Shown: positions 9,549 through 18,840 of the stretch, one piece after another
How positions within the stretch are numbered: position 1 is the stretch's first letter
How the letters are laid out: every line of letters starts with the position of its first letter
Assembly (NCBI GenBank): GCA_965277695.1
Contig: CBDIDQ010000008.1
Span: 1 to 64,000, forward strand
Reading direction: 5' to 3'
DNA length: 64,000 nt
Source of the DNA: JABSOG01 sp965277695
Lineage (GTDB): Bacteria > Pseudomonadota > Gammaproteobacteria > Enterobacterales > Alteromonadaceae
The notes under the pieces: model-generated
Told to the model about the DNA's origin: nothing
Database searches by the model: none
What the model saw: the letters and a program-made list of their open reading frames with translations, nothing else
Translations under genes and position numbers: made by a program

Positions 9549-10892
9549 TTAAAACTGCATCAAGACACCGAGGGAGAATTCATCTCGTCGGTATTGATAA
9601 ATGGGTAAGTTACTGTCTTTGTCCTGGTATTTGTAATTGGCTTGCAAAATTAGCCAATCTTTCATCAGATAACGCCAGCCAAGGGAGGCTCTGACTAATT
9701 CTTCATCCCGGATGGCAAGGAAAAATGGGTGGATTTCTTCATATTCAGATTCTTGGTATTGCACTGAGAAGGTCAGTTGTTGTTTGGCGTTTAATACATA
9801 ACTGCTTTGATATTGGTAGGACCAGAAATCATAGCTGTTGTGTTGGGCACTGTCGCGGTCGGCATCAACGTCAGTATAATTAATACTCAGTTGATGACGC
9901 CATTGGCCGTGAGAATACTGGGTATCCACAGAGCCATAGATATCGCTGGCATCGAGTGAGTTAACATGACCGTAGTTGGTTCTGCCAAGGCCGAATTGTC
10001 CGCCGATACTCCATTGTTTGTTGATGGGGTAGCTGATGTTGGTATTGAAGCCCCATTGTCGGCGATAGGCGTTGCCATCGAGCAATAAGGGGCGGTAATA
10101 AATGCCAGCTTGATAGACTGATTCGCCCCATTCACTCTGGTATTTGGTCGAGAGTTGGGCGGCGGTGCTTTCAAACATGCCGCTGTCGTTTTCAAAGTAG
10201 TCGGTGTGAAACAGTGCAAAGTCGGTGATGATCAGACTTTTTTGACTGATTGGCGCTTGATATTGCACTTGATAACTGAAATTGAGCATTTCATCATCGG
10301 TTTCTTTACCATCTTCAGAGATGATAATCGGTTGGTTGAGCAGTGGGCTATCGATTTGGTCGGCGGTGGTACCACTGTTGATGTTGCTGTCATGGCCAAT
10401 GGTTAAGCCGATGACTTGTCTGATTTTGCGTTTTTTGTTCAGCAATGCCTGATTGACCTGACCCATAAATGTGTTGATGGCGTTTTTAAACGATTGGTCT
10501 TCGGTTTCACCGAGCAATAGTTCGAGTTCTTTTTTGGAGGCGACGTAGTTGTCGATAAAGTAGTAACCCTTGGCCAGACTAAATCGCGCTTGCTGCCATT
10601 TAGGTTTGACGATGATGGCGCGTTCGAAGGCAAATACGGCCTGTTGATATTCGCCCACTTTAAGGGCGGCGATGCCAGTGAGAAAGTCAAAGGTCGGTTC
10701 ACCGCCGTATTCCATAACATATTGGTTAGACAGTTCATAAGCCTCAGTATATTGCTTGGCTTTGACCATTTGTGCGAGTCTTTCGGTAGTTTGGGCTTCG
10801 GTCAGGGCGAAGCCCGTAGCGCAGTATGACAGCAGTAGACATAATCCCAAAAGCTCTATTTTACTTCGTATTGAGCGGGTCATTTGGTGCAT
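9549..10892 (-). CDS. TPR plus outer-membrane beta-barrel protein (Slam-like)
   Basis: This is the first gene of the three-gene operon; AGGA sits 7 bases before the ATG. A signal peptide (to about residue 30) is followed by TPR-like helices at ~35-150 (FLTGIAALKVGEYQQAVFAF and similar). A ~290-residue domain of alternating strands then ends in Phe, as outer-membrane barrels do, and opens with GHDSNINSG, a motif typical of TPR-barrel proteins. Length and layout match surface lipoprotein assembly modulators (Slam, DUF560), which move lipoproteins across the outer membrane, but PgaA-like or other TPR-porins share the layout. Its neighbours, a lipoprotein and a protein with a possible TbpB-like handle, favour a Slam-type role. 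The start gene of the operon lies back to back with the DUF255 gene. Confidence 0.65.
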   Translation of the reverse strand: MHQMTRSIRSKIELLGLCLLLSYCATGFALTEAQTTERLAQMVKAKQYTEAYELSNQYVMEYGGEPTFDFLTGIAALKVGEYQQAVFAFERAIIVKPKWQQARFSLAKGYYFIDNYVASKKELELLLGETEDQSFKNAINTFMGQVNQALLNKKRKIRQVIGLTIGHDSNINSGTTADQIDSPLLNQPIIISEDGKETDDEMLNFSYQVQYQAPISQKSLIITDFALFHTDYFENDSGMFESTAAQLSTKYQSEWGESVYQAGIYYRPLLLDGNAYRRQWGFNTNISYPINKQWSIGGQFGLGRTNYGHVNSLDASDIYGSVDTQYSHGQWRHQLSINYTDVDADRDSAQHNSYDFWSYQYQSSYVLNAKQQLTFSVQYQESEYEEIHPFFLAIRDEELVRASLGWRYLMKDWLILQANYKYQDKDSNLPIYQYRRDEFSLGVLMQF

Positions 10893-10997
10893 ATTTTTTC
10901 CTGAAAGTTTGTTTGTCCGTAGCGATTTAAGTATAGACAGTTTTTTGAAAAGTAAAGAGAAAAATGGCTCGGCTAATTAAACGTTAATGGGTTTAGG

Positions 10998-11026
10998 TTT
11001 ACCCTGTTGGGGCTTTTTACTATAGT
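10998..11026 (+). promoter_or_regulatory. Candidate sigma-70 promoter of the DUF255 gene
   Basis: A TTTACC box and a TATAGT box are separated by 17 bases and lie 32 bases before the start codon at 11058. Spacing is ideal and the -10 differs from consensus by one base. The region is the 165-bp divergent spacer shared with the barrel-protein operon, whose own promoter I could not pick out. Confidence 0.4.
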
Positions 11027-11057
11027 ATGAAACCCTGACAGATAAGAGAGTACCGAA

Positions 11058-13406
11058 GTGAAGTTTAAGTGGTTTTTAGCTGTGATACTAACTGTTGTAA
11101 GCATCGGTAGTGCCTGCTCTGGTGAAGCGGCGTTATTGCCCGGCGCTCAGTCCTTTGATAAAAAGCTTGCGGGGAAATTATTGGCGATGAAACACCACAA
11201 AGCACTCAATCGTGAGCAGGTCTATCAACCCCGCACACGCCATCTGAATAAAGACGGCTCAGCCCAATATACCAATCGTTTATTTCTTGAATCCAGCCCT
11301 TATTTGTTGCAACACGCGCACAATCCGGTGAATTGGTATCCGTGGGGAGATGAAGCCTTTGCCGCTGCGGCACGATTAAATCGTCCGGTGCTGTTGAGTA
11401 TCGGTTATTCGACTTGTCACTGGTGCCATGTGATGGAAGAAGAGTCGTTTGAAGACGTCGAAATTGCTAAGTATCTGAATGAAAATTATATCGCCGTTAA
11501 AGTCGACCGCGAAGAACGCCCAGATGTTGACGAGATTTATATGGCAGCGGTTCAGGCGCTGACGGGCAATGGCGGCTGGCCGATGACAACTTGGTTAACC
11601 CCCGACAGAAAACCGTTTTATGGCGGTTCTTACTTTCCTCCTCGGGATGGCGATAGGGGTGTTCAGTTGGGTTTTTATTCATTGCTGCAACGCTTTAAAA
11701 CCATCTATGACACTAAGCCCGATCAGGTTGCGCTGCAAAGCCAGCAAGTGGCTAACTATATTACCGAAGCTTTAGGTAAAGTCAGTCACAGCGAGGGTTT
11801 ACCTCAGGCTAAGGTGCTCCGTGATGCTGTTCAGCGCTATAAATTCAACTTTGATGCCACTGATGGTGGTTTGTCGCGAGTGCCTAAGTTTCCCGCCACT
11901 TTGCCGATTCGCTTGTTGTTGCGTTATTACCGTCGCACCGATGACGTAGAAGCGTTGAATATGGCGACGCTGACTTTGCAAAAAATGGCTGCTGGTGGCA
12001 TGTATGATCAGGTCGGTGGTGGTTTTCATCGTTATAGCACCGATGGCCAGTGGTTAGTGCCGCACTTTGAAAAGATGCTTTATGATAATGCGCTGCTGAG
12101 CATGGATTATCTCGAAGGTTATCAGGCTACGGGAAATAAAGATTTTCTTCGCGTAGTTAAGGAAACGTTGCGTTATGTCAAACGGGATATGACGTCGCCA
12201 GAGGGGGCATTTTATTCGGCAACAGATGCTGATAGCTTGACTAATATAAAAGGTAAAAAAGGCGAGCGGGAAGAAGGGGTTTTCTTTACTTGGACAGCGC
12301 AGGAGCTAGAACCGCTATTATCAAAAGCGCTGTCTAAAGAGGCTGCCAAGATAGTCAACGCTTATTATGCGGTGACGGCGACGGGAAACTTCGAGGGCCG
12401 TTATATTCTCAATACACCTGAGTCGGTGGCTGCTGTAGCCAAAAAATTGAAAATCTCTGAGCAGCAATTACGCGCAGTGGTGGATGATGCCAAAGAGGTG
12501 TTATATCAGGCTCGTGATGCTAGATCTCACCCATTGAGGGATGAAAAAGTGTTGACCGCTTGGAATGGTTTGATGATTTCTGCTCATGCTCGGGCAGGAT
12601 TGGCCCTTGATGACAATGAGTATATTGAAGGTGCTGTTAAAGCGGCGACCTTCATCAAGAATAAGTTATATAAAGGGGGGCGATTATTTCGCAGTTATAA
12701 AGATGGGGTGCATAAACACAATGCTTATCTTGATGACTATGCCTTTTATATTGCCGCATTGTTGGATGTGTTTGAGGCAACTGGCGACATTCAATGGTTT
12801 AATTTGGCTATTGAGTTAGATCAGACACTGAGCAAGCATTATGAGGATAAAACCAACGGCGGCTTTTTTATGACCAGCGATGATCATGAACAGCTGTTGG
12901 TTAGAACCAAACCCGCCCGTGACGGTGCCGAGCCTTCGGGCAACTCGGTGGCATTGTTGAATTTATTGCGTTTGCATGAGTTCACGACTGATGATAGCTA
13001 CCGTAAGCGAGCCTATAAGCTGCTAAATGGCTTTTATCAGGTGTTAAGCAAAAACCCGGTCTCATTGGCCGAAATGTTGTTAGCGGTGGATTTCTATCTT
13101 GATAAACCCAAAGAGATTGTGATTGTCGCAGGCAAAAATAAGCGCGATAAAGTTGCACCGTTTATGGCTGAGTTTAGACGTCATTATTTACCCAACAAGG
13201 CGTTAATGGTACTGACCGAAGGCGATGAACTGGCTCGGCAGAGTTTGAGCATTCCTTTGCTGCGCGGTAAGAAAGTGCTCAAAGGGGATGTGACTGTTTA
13301 TGTTTGTGAGCAGGGCATTTGTAAACTGCCTGCGTTTGATGTGGCGACTTTTGCGCGGCAGGTTGGGACGGTTAAGGGGCTTGGAGAAGTGGGGATTAGT
13401 CATTAA
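11058..13406 (+). CDS. DUF255 thioredoxin-fold / six-hairpin glycosidase-like protein (YyaL/Spermatogenesis-associated 20 family)
   Basis: The 782-residue product has an N-terminal hydrophobic signal of ~20 residues. A DUF255 thioredoxin-like domain follows at ~75-240 with SSPYLLQHAHNPVNWYPWG and the redox motif YSTCHWCHVMEEESF (CxxC). A long alpha-helical (alpha/alpha)6-toroid-like part carries GGGFHRYSTD, HFEKMLYDNALL, LTAWNGLMISA and AEPSGNSVALLNLLRL. All are hallmarks of the YyaL/SSP411 family. The family's substrate is unknown; N-acylglucosamine-2-epimerase-like folds are implied. Most relatives are cytoplasmic, so the signal peptide here is worth noting. A Cys follows the hydrophobic core (GSAC), but the lipobox is poor. 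The gene stands alone and converges with the small gene cluster beside rhs. Confidence 0.88.
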   Translation: MKFKWFLAVILTVVSIGSACSGEAALLPGAQSFDKKLAGKLLAMKHHKALNREQVYQPRTRHLNKDGSAQYTNRLFLESSPYLLQHAHNPVNWYPWGDEAFAAAARLNRPVLLSIGYSTCHWCHVMEEESFEDVEIAKYLNENYIAVKVDREERPDVDEIYMAAVQALTGNGGWPMTTWLTPDRKPFYGGSYFPPRDGDRGVQLGFYSLLQRFKTIYDTKPDQVALQSQQVANYITEALGKVSHSEGLPQAKVLRDAVQRYKFNFDATDGGLSRVPKFPATLPIRLLLRYYRRTDDVEALNMATLTLQKMAAGGMYDQVGGGFHRYSTDGQWLVPHFEKMLYDNALLSMDYLEGYQATGNKDFLRVVKETLRYVKRDMTSPEGAFYSATDADSLTNIKGKKGEREEGVFFTWTAQELEPLLSKALSKEAAKIVNAYYAVTATGNFEGRYILNTPESVAAVAKKLKISEQQLRAVVDDAKEVLYQARDARSHPLRDEKVLTAWNGLMISAHARAGLALDDNEYIEGAVKAATFIKNKLYKGGRLFRSYKDGVHKHNAYLDDYAFYIAALLDVFEATGDIQWFNLAIELDQTLSKHYEDKTNGGFFMTSDDHEQLLVRTKPARDGAEPSGNSVALLNLLRLHEFTTDDSYRKRAYKLLNGFYQVLSKNPVSLAEMLLAVDFYLDKPKEIVIVAGKNKRDKVAPFMAEFRRHYLPNKALMVLTEGDELARQSLSIPLLRGKKVLKGDVTVYVCEQGICKLPAFDVATFARQVGTVKGLGEVGISH

Positions 13407-13533
13407 ACCAATAAAATTGCCATCTGTAGTTATTTCACCTATGTCATTTGTAATTTTTATGCGGTCAACGCTATTCGTGAATAGTGTTCAATATCACATT
13501 CTGATTCAAAACTGCCGACATAAAAAGCAGCAT

Positions 13534-13957
13534 TCATCTCAATAGCGTAAGGAAATGAGCTTGATAGATGGTGATTTCCTCACCATTTTTATTTTTTACT
13601 GCTAAGCCACTTTCAGCATTAACGCTTTCATCTTGGAAAATCAGTTTTTCAATACGCTCAATCTGTAGCCAATCAGGGCCTAGTGGCTCTATCTCTTTTA
13701 TCACCGTTTCATCATTGATTAATTGAAATACTAAACTGCCAATTTCGCCCCAAGAGTCTATGGATGAAACCACCGATTGTATCTTAAGTATCTGATTACA
13801 TTTTAAAACTAACCATATTACATCTGAGCGACCGTGTGTTTTGCTCTCTACAGTGACACCTAAAATTCCTGTTTTTATTAGAGAATAGAGCGAGTCGACA
13901 TTGTTTAATGCAAATTTAAATGTTTTTGGTATGTTATTTGTCTTTGTTTTTAATCAT
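13534..13957 (-). pseudogene. Small possible immunity gene downstream of DUF4279, broken by one extra base
   Basis: An ATG at 13957 overlaps the stop of the DUF4279 gene (ATGA), the classic coupled arrangement. Seven codons later (13934-13936) there is a TAA. Removing one base there joins the frame to an open stretch running to 13534, giving ~140 residues that start MIKNKDK and end HFLTLLR. Coding in the second part is supported by uninterrupted sense codons upstream of the shorter GTG-initiated 79-residue frame. I do not recognise the family. The place after an Rhs toxin and a DUF4279 gene suggests a second immunity or accessory protein, but that is inference. The frameshift could be a sequencing error. 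Confidence 0.45.
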
Positions 13958-14352
13958 TCACTATCATCGGTGGCGTGAACATCTAACATAATATTTAAAT
14001 CATGCTGAATCACTTTTTTCATCACCTGTGATGATAACACTGCTCCACCTTGGCCATTTTCCGTGCCTAAATAACAAAATAAATCAATAGTACAGTCTTT
14101 TTTTAATTGCACGATAGCATCTTGTTTATTGTCCATAAAATCTAATACTGTCAAGATATGTTGTTCAAAATCATCCTTCGGCGATAGTTTGGATTCAATA
14201 GTCCATAAAGAATGATCTCTTGTGCGGCGATCACGAGCATATAGATCACCTCTTGAAAACCCGTATTCGGGTTCACACTGTAACTGATCAGTAATGTTTT
14301 TTAAGCTTATTTTTTGTGAGTAAACTCTCAGCGTTACTTTGATTTCAAGCAT
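13954..14352 (-). CDS. DUF4279 family protein, probable immunity protein of the Rhs toxin
   Basis: A 132-residue cytoplasmic protein with no signal peptide. The N-terminal strand-helix pattern (LRVYSQKISLKNITDQL, then GFSRGDLYARD and HSLWTIES) fits DUF4279. This family repeatedly sits directly behind polymorphic toxin genes and is thought to supply immunity. Here it begins 2 bases after the stop of the rhs gene, so it is almost certainly co-transcribed and neutralises the variable tip. It overlaps the next small reading frame by 4 bases. The family call is moderate and the immunity role follows from position. Confidence 0.7.
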   Translation of the reverse strand: MLEIKVTLRVYSQKISLKNITDQLQCEPEYGFSRGDLYARDRRTRDHSLWTIESKLSPKDDFEQHILTVLDFMDNKQDAIVQLKKDCTIDLFCYLGTENGQGGAVLSSQVMKKVIQHDLNIMLDVHATDDSE

Positions 14353-14354
14353 GT

Positions 14355-17300
14355 TTATCCTTGGTCATCTATATAATCAATGACGTCACCCAGTCCGCCA
14401 TTTTTAGTTTGAGGGAACATCCCGCCACAATCTTTACAGACCTCTACATCTGGGTTGTCTGGCAGAGATCCCTTTGCGCCACTATGCATTTTCTCTTTCA
14501 CTTGTTTTGGTTTCATACCATGTTGTTTAGCAATTTTTCCTTCTTTATTTGTGGTTTCCCCTCCACAGTCAGGACATTCTCCAACTTCACTACTTTTTTG
14601 TCCTTTTTTCTCCTTGCCACTCTCTTCGGGCTTTGAGGCTACATTTTTTACAATCGGATTGTCCTGCCTATCAGTGCGCGGCGAGTTACGATCACCCTCT
14701 GAGCGATCAGGATAAGACGGTGTTGGACCGCTACTTGTGGGGCTGCCTGTAACAGGCGGTGGTGGCGTTGGTCTGAAAGGTCTAACTCGGGGCGCTTGAC
14801 CATCCGGATCAGTATATTTATACGGATTATTATTAGCGTAAACATAACGATTAAAACTGTGTACATCGCGAAAACCAATGGGGTCATTTGACATAAACCG
14901 CCCCAGCGCTGGATCCATATAGCGCTGCTGCATATAGCTCCAACCCAAGTCAGTATCAAACTTATGGCCTGTATAGCCTACATCATCTTTTGGCACTTCA
15001 ATGCTTTCGCCAAAGGGTCGATGATGTTGGCGGCTGTCGCTGGCTCCACTGTCGACAGGCATTATGCCGTCTTTGGCGATCAGTTTGTCGCCTAGATAAA
15101 TATAATTGACCCAGTTGCCATTGAGTACACGATGGCGCATTTTGCCGTCGAAGCCATAAACGCTGTAGCTGGTGCCTTGGCTGTCGGTGGTTTTGACTCG
15201 GTGGTTGTGTCCATCATAAATGTAACTGTTGCCATCTGAGCTTGAGAGTTGATTGGCACGGTTAAAGTTGAAACTTCGATTGCCATTGTTGGTGACATTA
15301 CCTCGGCTGTCATAGCCGTTGGTGAAGTCGTAGTTTTTATTGCCGATGGCGTCGGTGACCTTGGTGAGTCGGTTTTTTGTAGTGTCGTAGCTGTAGTCGA
15401 GTTGTCGGCCTTTGCTCGCATAATCAGTAATATTGCCGAGACCATCGTAATTGATTTGGCTGCTACCAATGCCTGAATTGCCCGTGGTGGCGGTGAGGCG
15501 GTTTAAACCGTCGTAACTGAGGTCAGTGAGACTATAAGTGTTGTTGACGCCATCCGTGATGGCAGTGATATTGGCTTGATCGTCATAACTGTAACTCAGG
15601 TTTAGCGCGGTGACGGTGGCAGATGAATCGGTGATGTTAGATGGTATTTTACGGGTATTGAGTGTGGTTTTATGCTTGATGCCGTTGCCGAAGGTGAAGC
15701 TGTTGAGGATGCCATTAGGGTAATATTTTGCCGCAGAGGCATAGATGTGTCCGGTGGTGATATTGACTTTGCTGGGTTGACCAAAGGCGTTGGCGGTGAA
15801 ATTAAGGGTTTCTGCGTTGGGGTATTTCAGCGCGGTTAAGCCGCCCAAATTGTCGTATTCATAACCGAGGTTGAAGGTTTTGCCGTCGATGCTGAGGCTT
15901 TCGGCAGTTACTTGATGTTGACTATTATAAGTGTAAGTTTGGGTGACACCGCCAGCGATGAGTTGGGTTAAATCTCCGGCGTTGCTGTAGGTGTAGGCGA
16001 CTGCTGCGGTGCCATCACCGTAGCTGATTGTTTGGGGGTCGCCCAAATTATCATAAGCATAATTAACTTTTTCAATGGCGGTAGCATCGCTGGCGCAATC
16101 AGTGTTGGTGCCACCGCTGACGCCTTGGGCTTGCCAAGTGATATCACCCAACGTATTTCGGTTGTAAACCGTGGTGCCGACGTCGTTTCGGCTGACTTTG
16201 CACAGGTGATTATTGGCGTCATAGGCATGATATTGAGTTTGCGACAGGGTACTTGCACCTGATTTATTAGGGCCTTGTTGAGTGACGGCGGTGACGTTGC
16301 CGAGAATATTTACGGTTAACGTGGTCGTTACGCTTTCGGGCGAGGCGACATGAGTTGCCTGTTGATAATCAGGTTGACCGTAGGCCACATAGGTCGTGGT
16401 GGTTTCATTGCCTGCAAAATCGCTCACCGTGCGTTGGTTATTCGCCAAGTAAGTGATGGCTTGGCTGCCACCGCCAGTGATACTGGTGCTGTTGTGGCGT
16501 TTGAGGGTGTCGTAACCATAACTGGTGCCGCCAGTTTCGGCACTGGTGTTTGCGGCAAATGAAGAGAAGGCCAGTTTGTCGTGGCCAGTGTAGGCCCACT
16601 TTTGATAGATATTGATGTTGTTGGCGACATCGTTTTGACGGTGTTTGGTTGGGCGACCAAAGCTATCGAAAGTGGTGGTGTTAATCAGTCGGGTGGTGTT
16701 TGAATTACAGGCCAGACCAACGCTCGGCATCGCACAAAAGGTCTCGGTTTTGACCGGGCGACCGCTAGTGTTGGACCAGCTTATCCAGCTATCTAAAAAA
16801 TGGCTGTCTTGGGGTTTGATGGCGCTTAAGCGTCCGATTTTATCAAAATTGTAGTTGATGATATTGCCATCAAAATCAGTGGTTTTGGTGATTAAGCCGT
16901 TATCATCTACAATTCTGCTTGAGGTGATGGTATTTGCCGTATAACGCGCGGGCGCGGTAATTGTTTGGGCCACGCCACGTTTGTAATTGCTGAGTATCTG
17001 GTAGCGCAGTGGCGAGCTGTTAAATTCAATTTTGCCGACGTTACCAAAACTGTCGTAACTGGCAAAACGTCTGCGCCAGCTGCCAAAGGCTTTTTCTTCA
17101 AAAGGCAAGTTAAGGCCGTTGTAAGCCCCATCAGCGGTGTTGGCGTCGTGGTAGGTGATTTGTTCAACCGTGGTGTAATTACTATCGGTGGCACTGATGG
17201 CTTTAGTCGTTGGTAAATTTAATGTCCAATTGGCAATATCGTGCTGGTAGCCTTGTTTGGTGTAGCGTGTCGCTGTTGAAAAGCTATTATTTTCATTGCG

Positions 17301-18782
17301 ATTTTCTAATTCACCGTAGACGCTGTACAGGGTATTGGTGGTCGTGTAAGTATCGGAATTAACCGTCACTTTAGTGGATTTTAAATACGGCGTCGCACAA
17401 GTCCATTGATTATCCTGACTGCCATTAATGCGTTTGCGGCAACCGATAGTGCCCGCTTTGTTATAACCCCAATCGGTGACGCGGGAATAGAGTTTGGTGT
17501 GGGTGAGATATTGCGACGGGTGACCCGCGACATAATCGCCCAGATAGGTGTTGACGGATTTTATGGTGCCAGAAAGCGCCACTTGACCGGAAGCATACCA
17601 GTCGTCGCGTTGCCCTGTTTTATCAACAATAAATTCCGTGGTGAGGGTTTGCCCATTAATTTTATCGTAATCATATTCCAGTACGATGGTTTTTTGCGCG
17701 GCACCATCAGCTTGCCAAAAGTAATAAAAGAATTGTCTTGAAGGAACGCCCGCGCCTGTGATGGTTTTGCTGCGTAGATTGCTGTTGTTACGTGAATCTG
17801 GGTCCGACGGGTGATAATCATACTTTATCGTCAGCCCTTGGGGCGTTTTTATGGCGTAGATTTTGCCCGAAGCAGATGCCCCATAACCATATTCAGTGGT
17901 TTGATTGACCGCATCGGTGTGAGTGTTTAGCAGTTCATTGGTGTCATATTGATAAGTTATTTTTCTGCCGGAATAGGTGATGTTATCCACATACTCTGTA
18001 AATGCGCCTTTGGTGTAGTTCAATGTCACCACTTGGCCATCATTACGGCTAATTTGACTGAGCTTTTTACCACCGAAGATACTGTCTTGGTCGGCATAAG
18101 TGTAGCTGATGGTGTTACCAAAGCGGTCGCTGATTTGTGATAACAGATACAGGTGACTGTCTACAGTGTCGGTGCTGTTGTCGACGATTTCGCCAAAAGT
18201 GAGTTTTCTGCCGTTGGGCAATAACAATACGGGTAAGGCGGGCGAACCTTCGCATTTGAGCACCGAGCGGTTGGTAAAGGCGGCAACGGTATCCTCAGGC
18301 AATTGCGAAGCTACGGCATAACCGACTGATTTTAAAGGTTCATTATCAAGGCTGCCTTGGAGTCCGGTGAGATGACCCAAACAGCTAAAGTCCTCGGTGT
18401 CGGTGCGAGATTTAAGTCGGGCGGCGTTTAAATAGGGGGTTTCTAAATGCCAATAAAGCTTACCAAAACCAGCAATCTGGTTGGTGCTGCCAAAGTCAAA
18501 ATGCCGCTTAATCACAATATCCATACCGTTGTGGCCGGGAATAACCACATCGTTATAGTCGAGGCGCAATTTCAGGTCTTGGACTGCGATGTATTCATGC
18601 TCAATATCTGAGATATAGCTTTTTGGCACGGTGATGGCGGCGGCATTTTCTGGTGGGCCGCTCGGTGGTAAATCTGGATCTGCGGCGATGGCTGCGTTTG
18701 AAATAGCCCAGCTTGAGATGAAAACGAAAGCGAGCAGTAGGGTTTTGAGCTGGGCGGAACGTAACATTGTTTCTAATTTCAT
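14355..18782 (-). CDS. Secreted Rhs/YD-repeat polymorphic toxin
   Basis: The 1475-residue protein has a Sec signal peptide (ends near NAAIAA). A long series of YD repeats follows (GRLSAIK, NNLGGLTAL, YDGLNRLTATTG and many more), as in Rhs shells. The Rhs core motif ends near residue 1329 (GRFMSNDPIGF ... NPYKYTDPDG). After it comes a Pro-rich hinge and a ~75-residue tip with two zinc-knuckle-like pairs (CPDC 1403-1406, CKDC 1449-1452), an intervening His 1421, and an NPDVEV...FPQT...GGLGD signature. I believe this signature recurs in other polymorphic toxin tips but I cannot name the activity. No PAAR or VgrG domain is present; export is probably via Sec. The immunity candidate follows directly. 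No strong ribosome site was seen, so the start (18782 or the ATG at 18767) is uncertain. Confidence 0.88.
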   Translation of the reverse strand: MKLETMLRSAQLKTLLLAFVFISSWAISNAAIAADPDLPPSGPPENAAAITVPKSYISDIEHEYIAVQDLKLRLDYNDVVIPGHNGMDIVIKRHFDFGSTNQIAGFGKLYWHLETPYLNAARLKSRTDTEDFSCLGHLTGLQGSLDNEPLKSVGYAVASQLPEDTVAAFTNRSVLKCEGSPALPVLLLPNGRKLTFGEIVDNSTDTVDSHLYLLSQISDRFGNTISYTYADQDSIFGGKKLSQISRNDGQVVTLNYTKGAFTEYVDNITYSGRKITYQYDTNELLNTHTDAVNQTTEYGYGASASGKIYAIKTPQGLTIKYDYHPSDPDSRNNSNLRSKTITGAGVPSRQFFYYFWQADGAAQKTIVLEYDYDKINGQTLTTEFIVDKTGQRDDWYASGQVALSGTIKSVNTYLGDYVAGHPSQYLTHTKLYSRVTDWGYNKAGTIGCRKRINGSQDNQWTCATPYLKSTKVTVNSDTYTTTNTLYSVYGELENRNENNSFSTATRYTKQGYQHDIANWTLNLPTTKAISATDSNYTTVEQITYHDANTADGAYNGLNLPFEEKAFGSWRRRFASYDSFGNVGKIEFNSSPLRYQILSNYKRGVAQTITAPARYTANTITSSRIVDDNGLITKTTDFDGNIINYNFDKIGRLSAIKPQDSHFLDSWISWSNTSGRPVKTETFCAMPSVGLACNSNTTRLINTTTFDSFGRPTKHRQNDVANNINIYQKWAYTGHDKLAFSSFAANTSAETGGTSYGYDTLKRHNSTSITGGGSQAITYLANNQRTVSDFAGNETTTTYVAYGQPDYQQATHVASPESVTTTLTVNILGNVTAVTQQGPNKSGASTLSQTQYHAYDANNHLCKVSRNDVGTTVYNRNTLGDITWQAQGVSGGTNTDCASDATAIEKVNYAYDNLGDPQTISYGDGTAAVAYTYSNAGDLTQLIAGGVTQTYTYNSQHQVTAESLSIDGKTFNLGYEYDNLGGLTALKYPNAETLNFTANAFGQPSKVNITTGHIYASAAKYYPNGILNSFTFGNGIKHKTTLNTRKIPSNITDSSATVTALNLSYSYDDQANITAITDGVNNTYSLTDLSYDGLNRLTATTGNSGIGSSQINYDGLGNITDYASKGRQLDYSYDTTKNRLTKVTDAIGNKNYDFTNGYDSRGNVTNNGNRSFNFNRANQLSSSDGNSYIYDGHNHRVKTTDSQGTSYSVYGFDGKMRHRVLNGNWVNYIYLGDKLIAKDGIMPVDSGASDSRQHHRPFGESIEVPKDDVGYTGHKFDTDLGWSYMQQRYMDPALGRFMSNDPIGFRDVHSFNRYVYANNNPYKYTDPDGQAPRVRPFRPTPPPPVTGSPTSSGPTPSYPDRSEGDRNSPRTDRQDNPIVKNVASKPEESGKEKKGQKSSEVGECPDCGGETTNKEGKIAKQHGMKPKQVKEKMHSGAKGSLPDNPDVEVCKDCGGMFPQTKNGGLGDVIDYIDDQG

Positions 18783-18840
18783 GGGTGTTGTTATTGGCGC
18801 GGTAGTCTATCGGGTTACCTTGTTAATGTAAATGGAAAGT

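Noticed and set aside
11058..13406. Lipoprotein call for the DUF255 protein
   Set aside because: The Cys in GSAC after the hydrophobic stretch has a poor lipobox (Gly at -3), so a plain signal peptide or anchor is safer.
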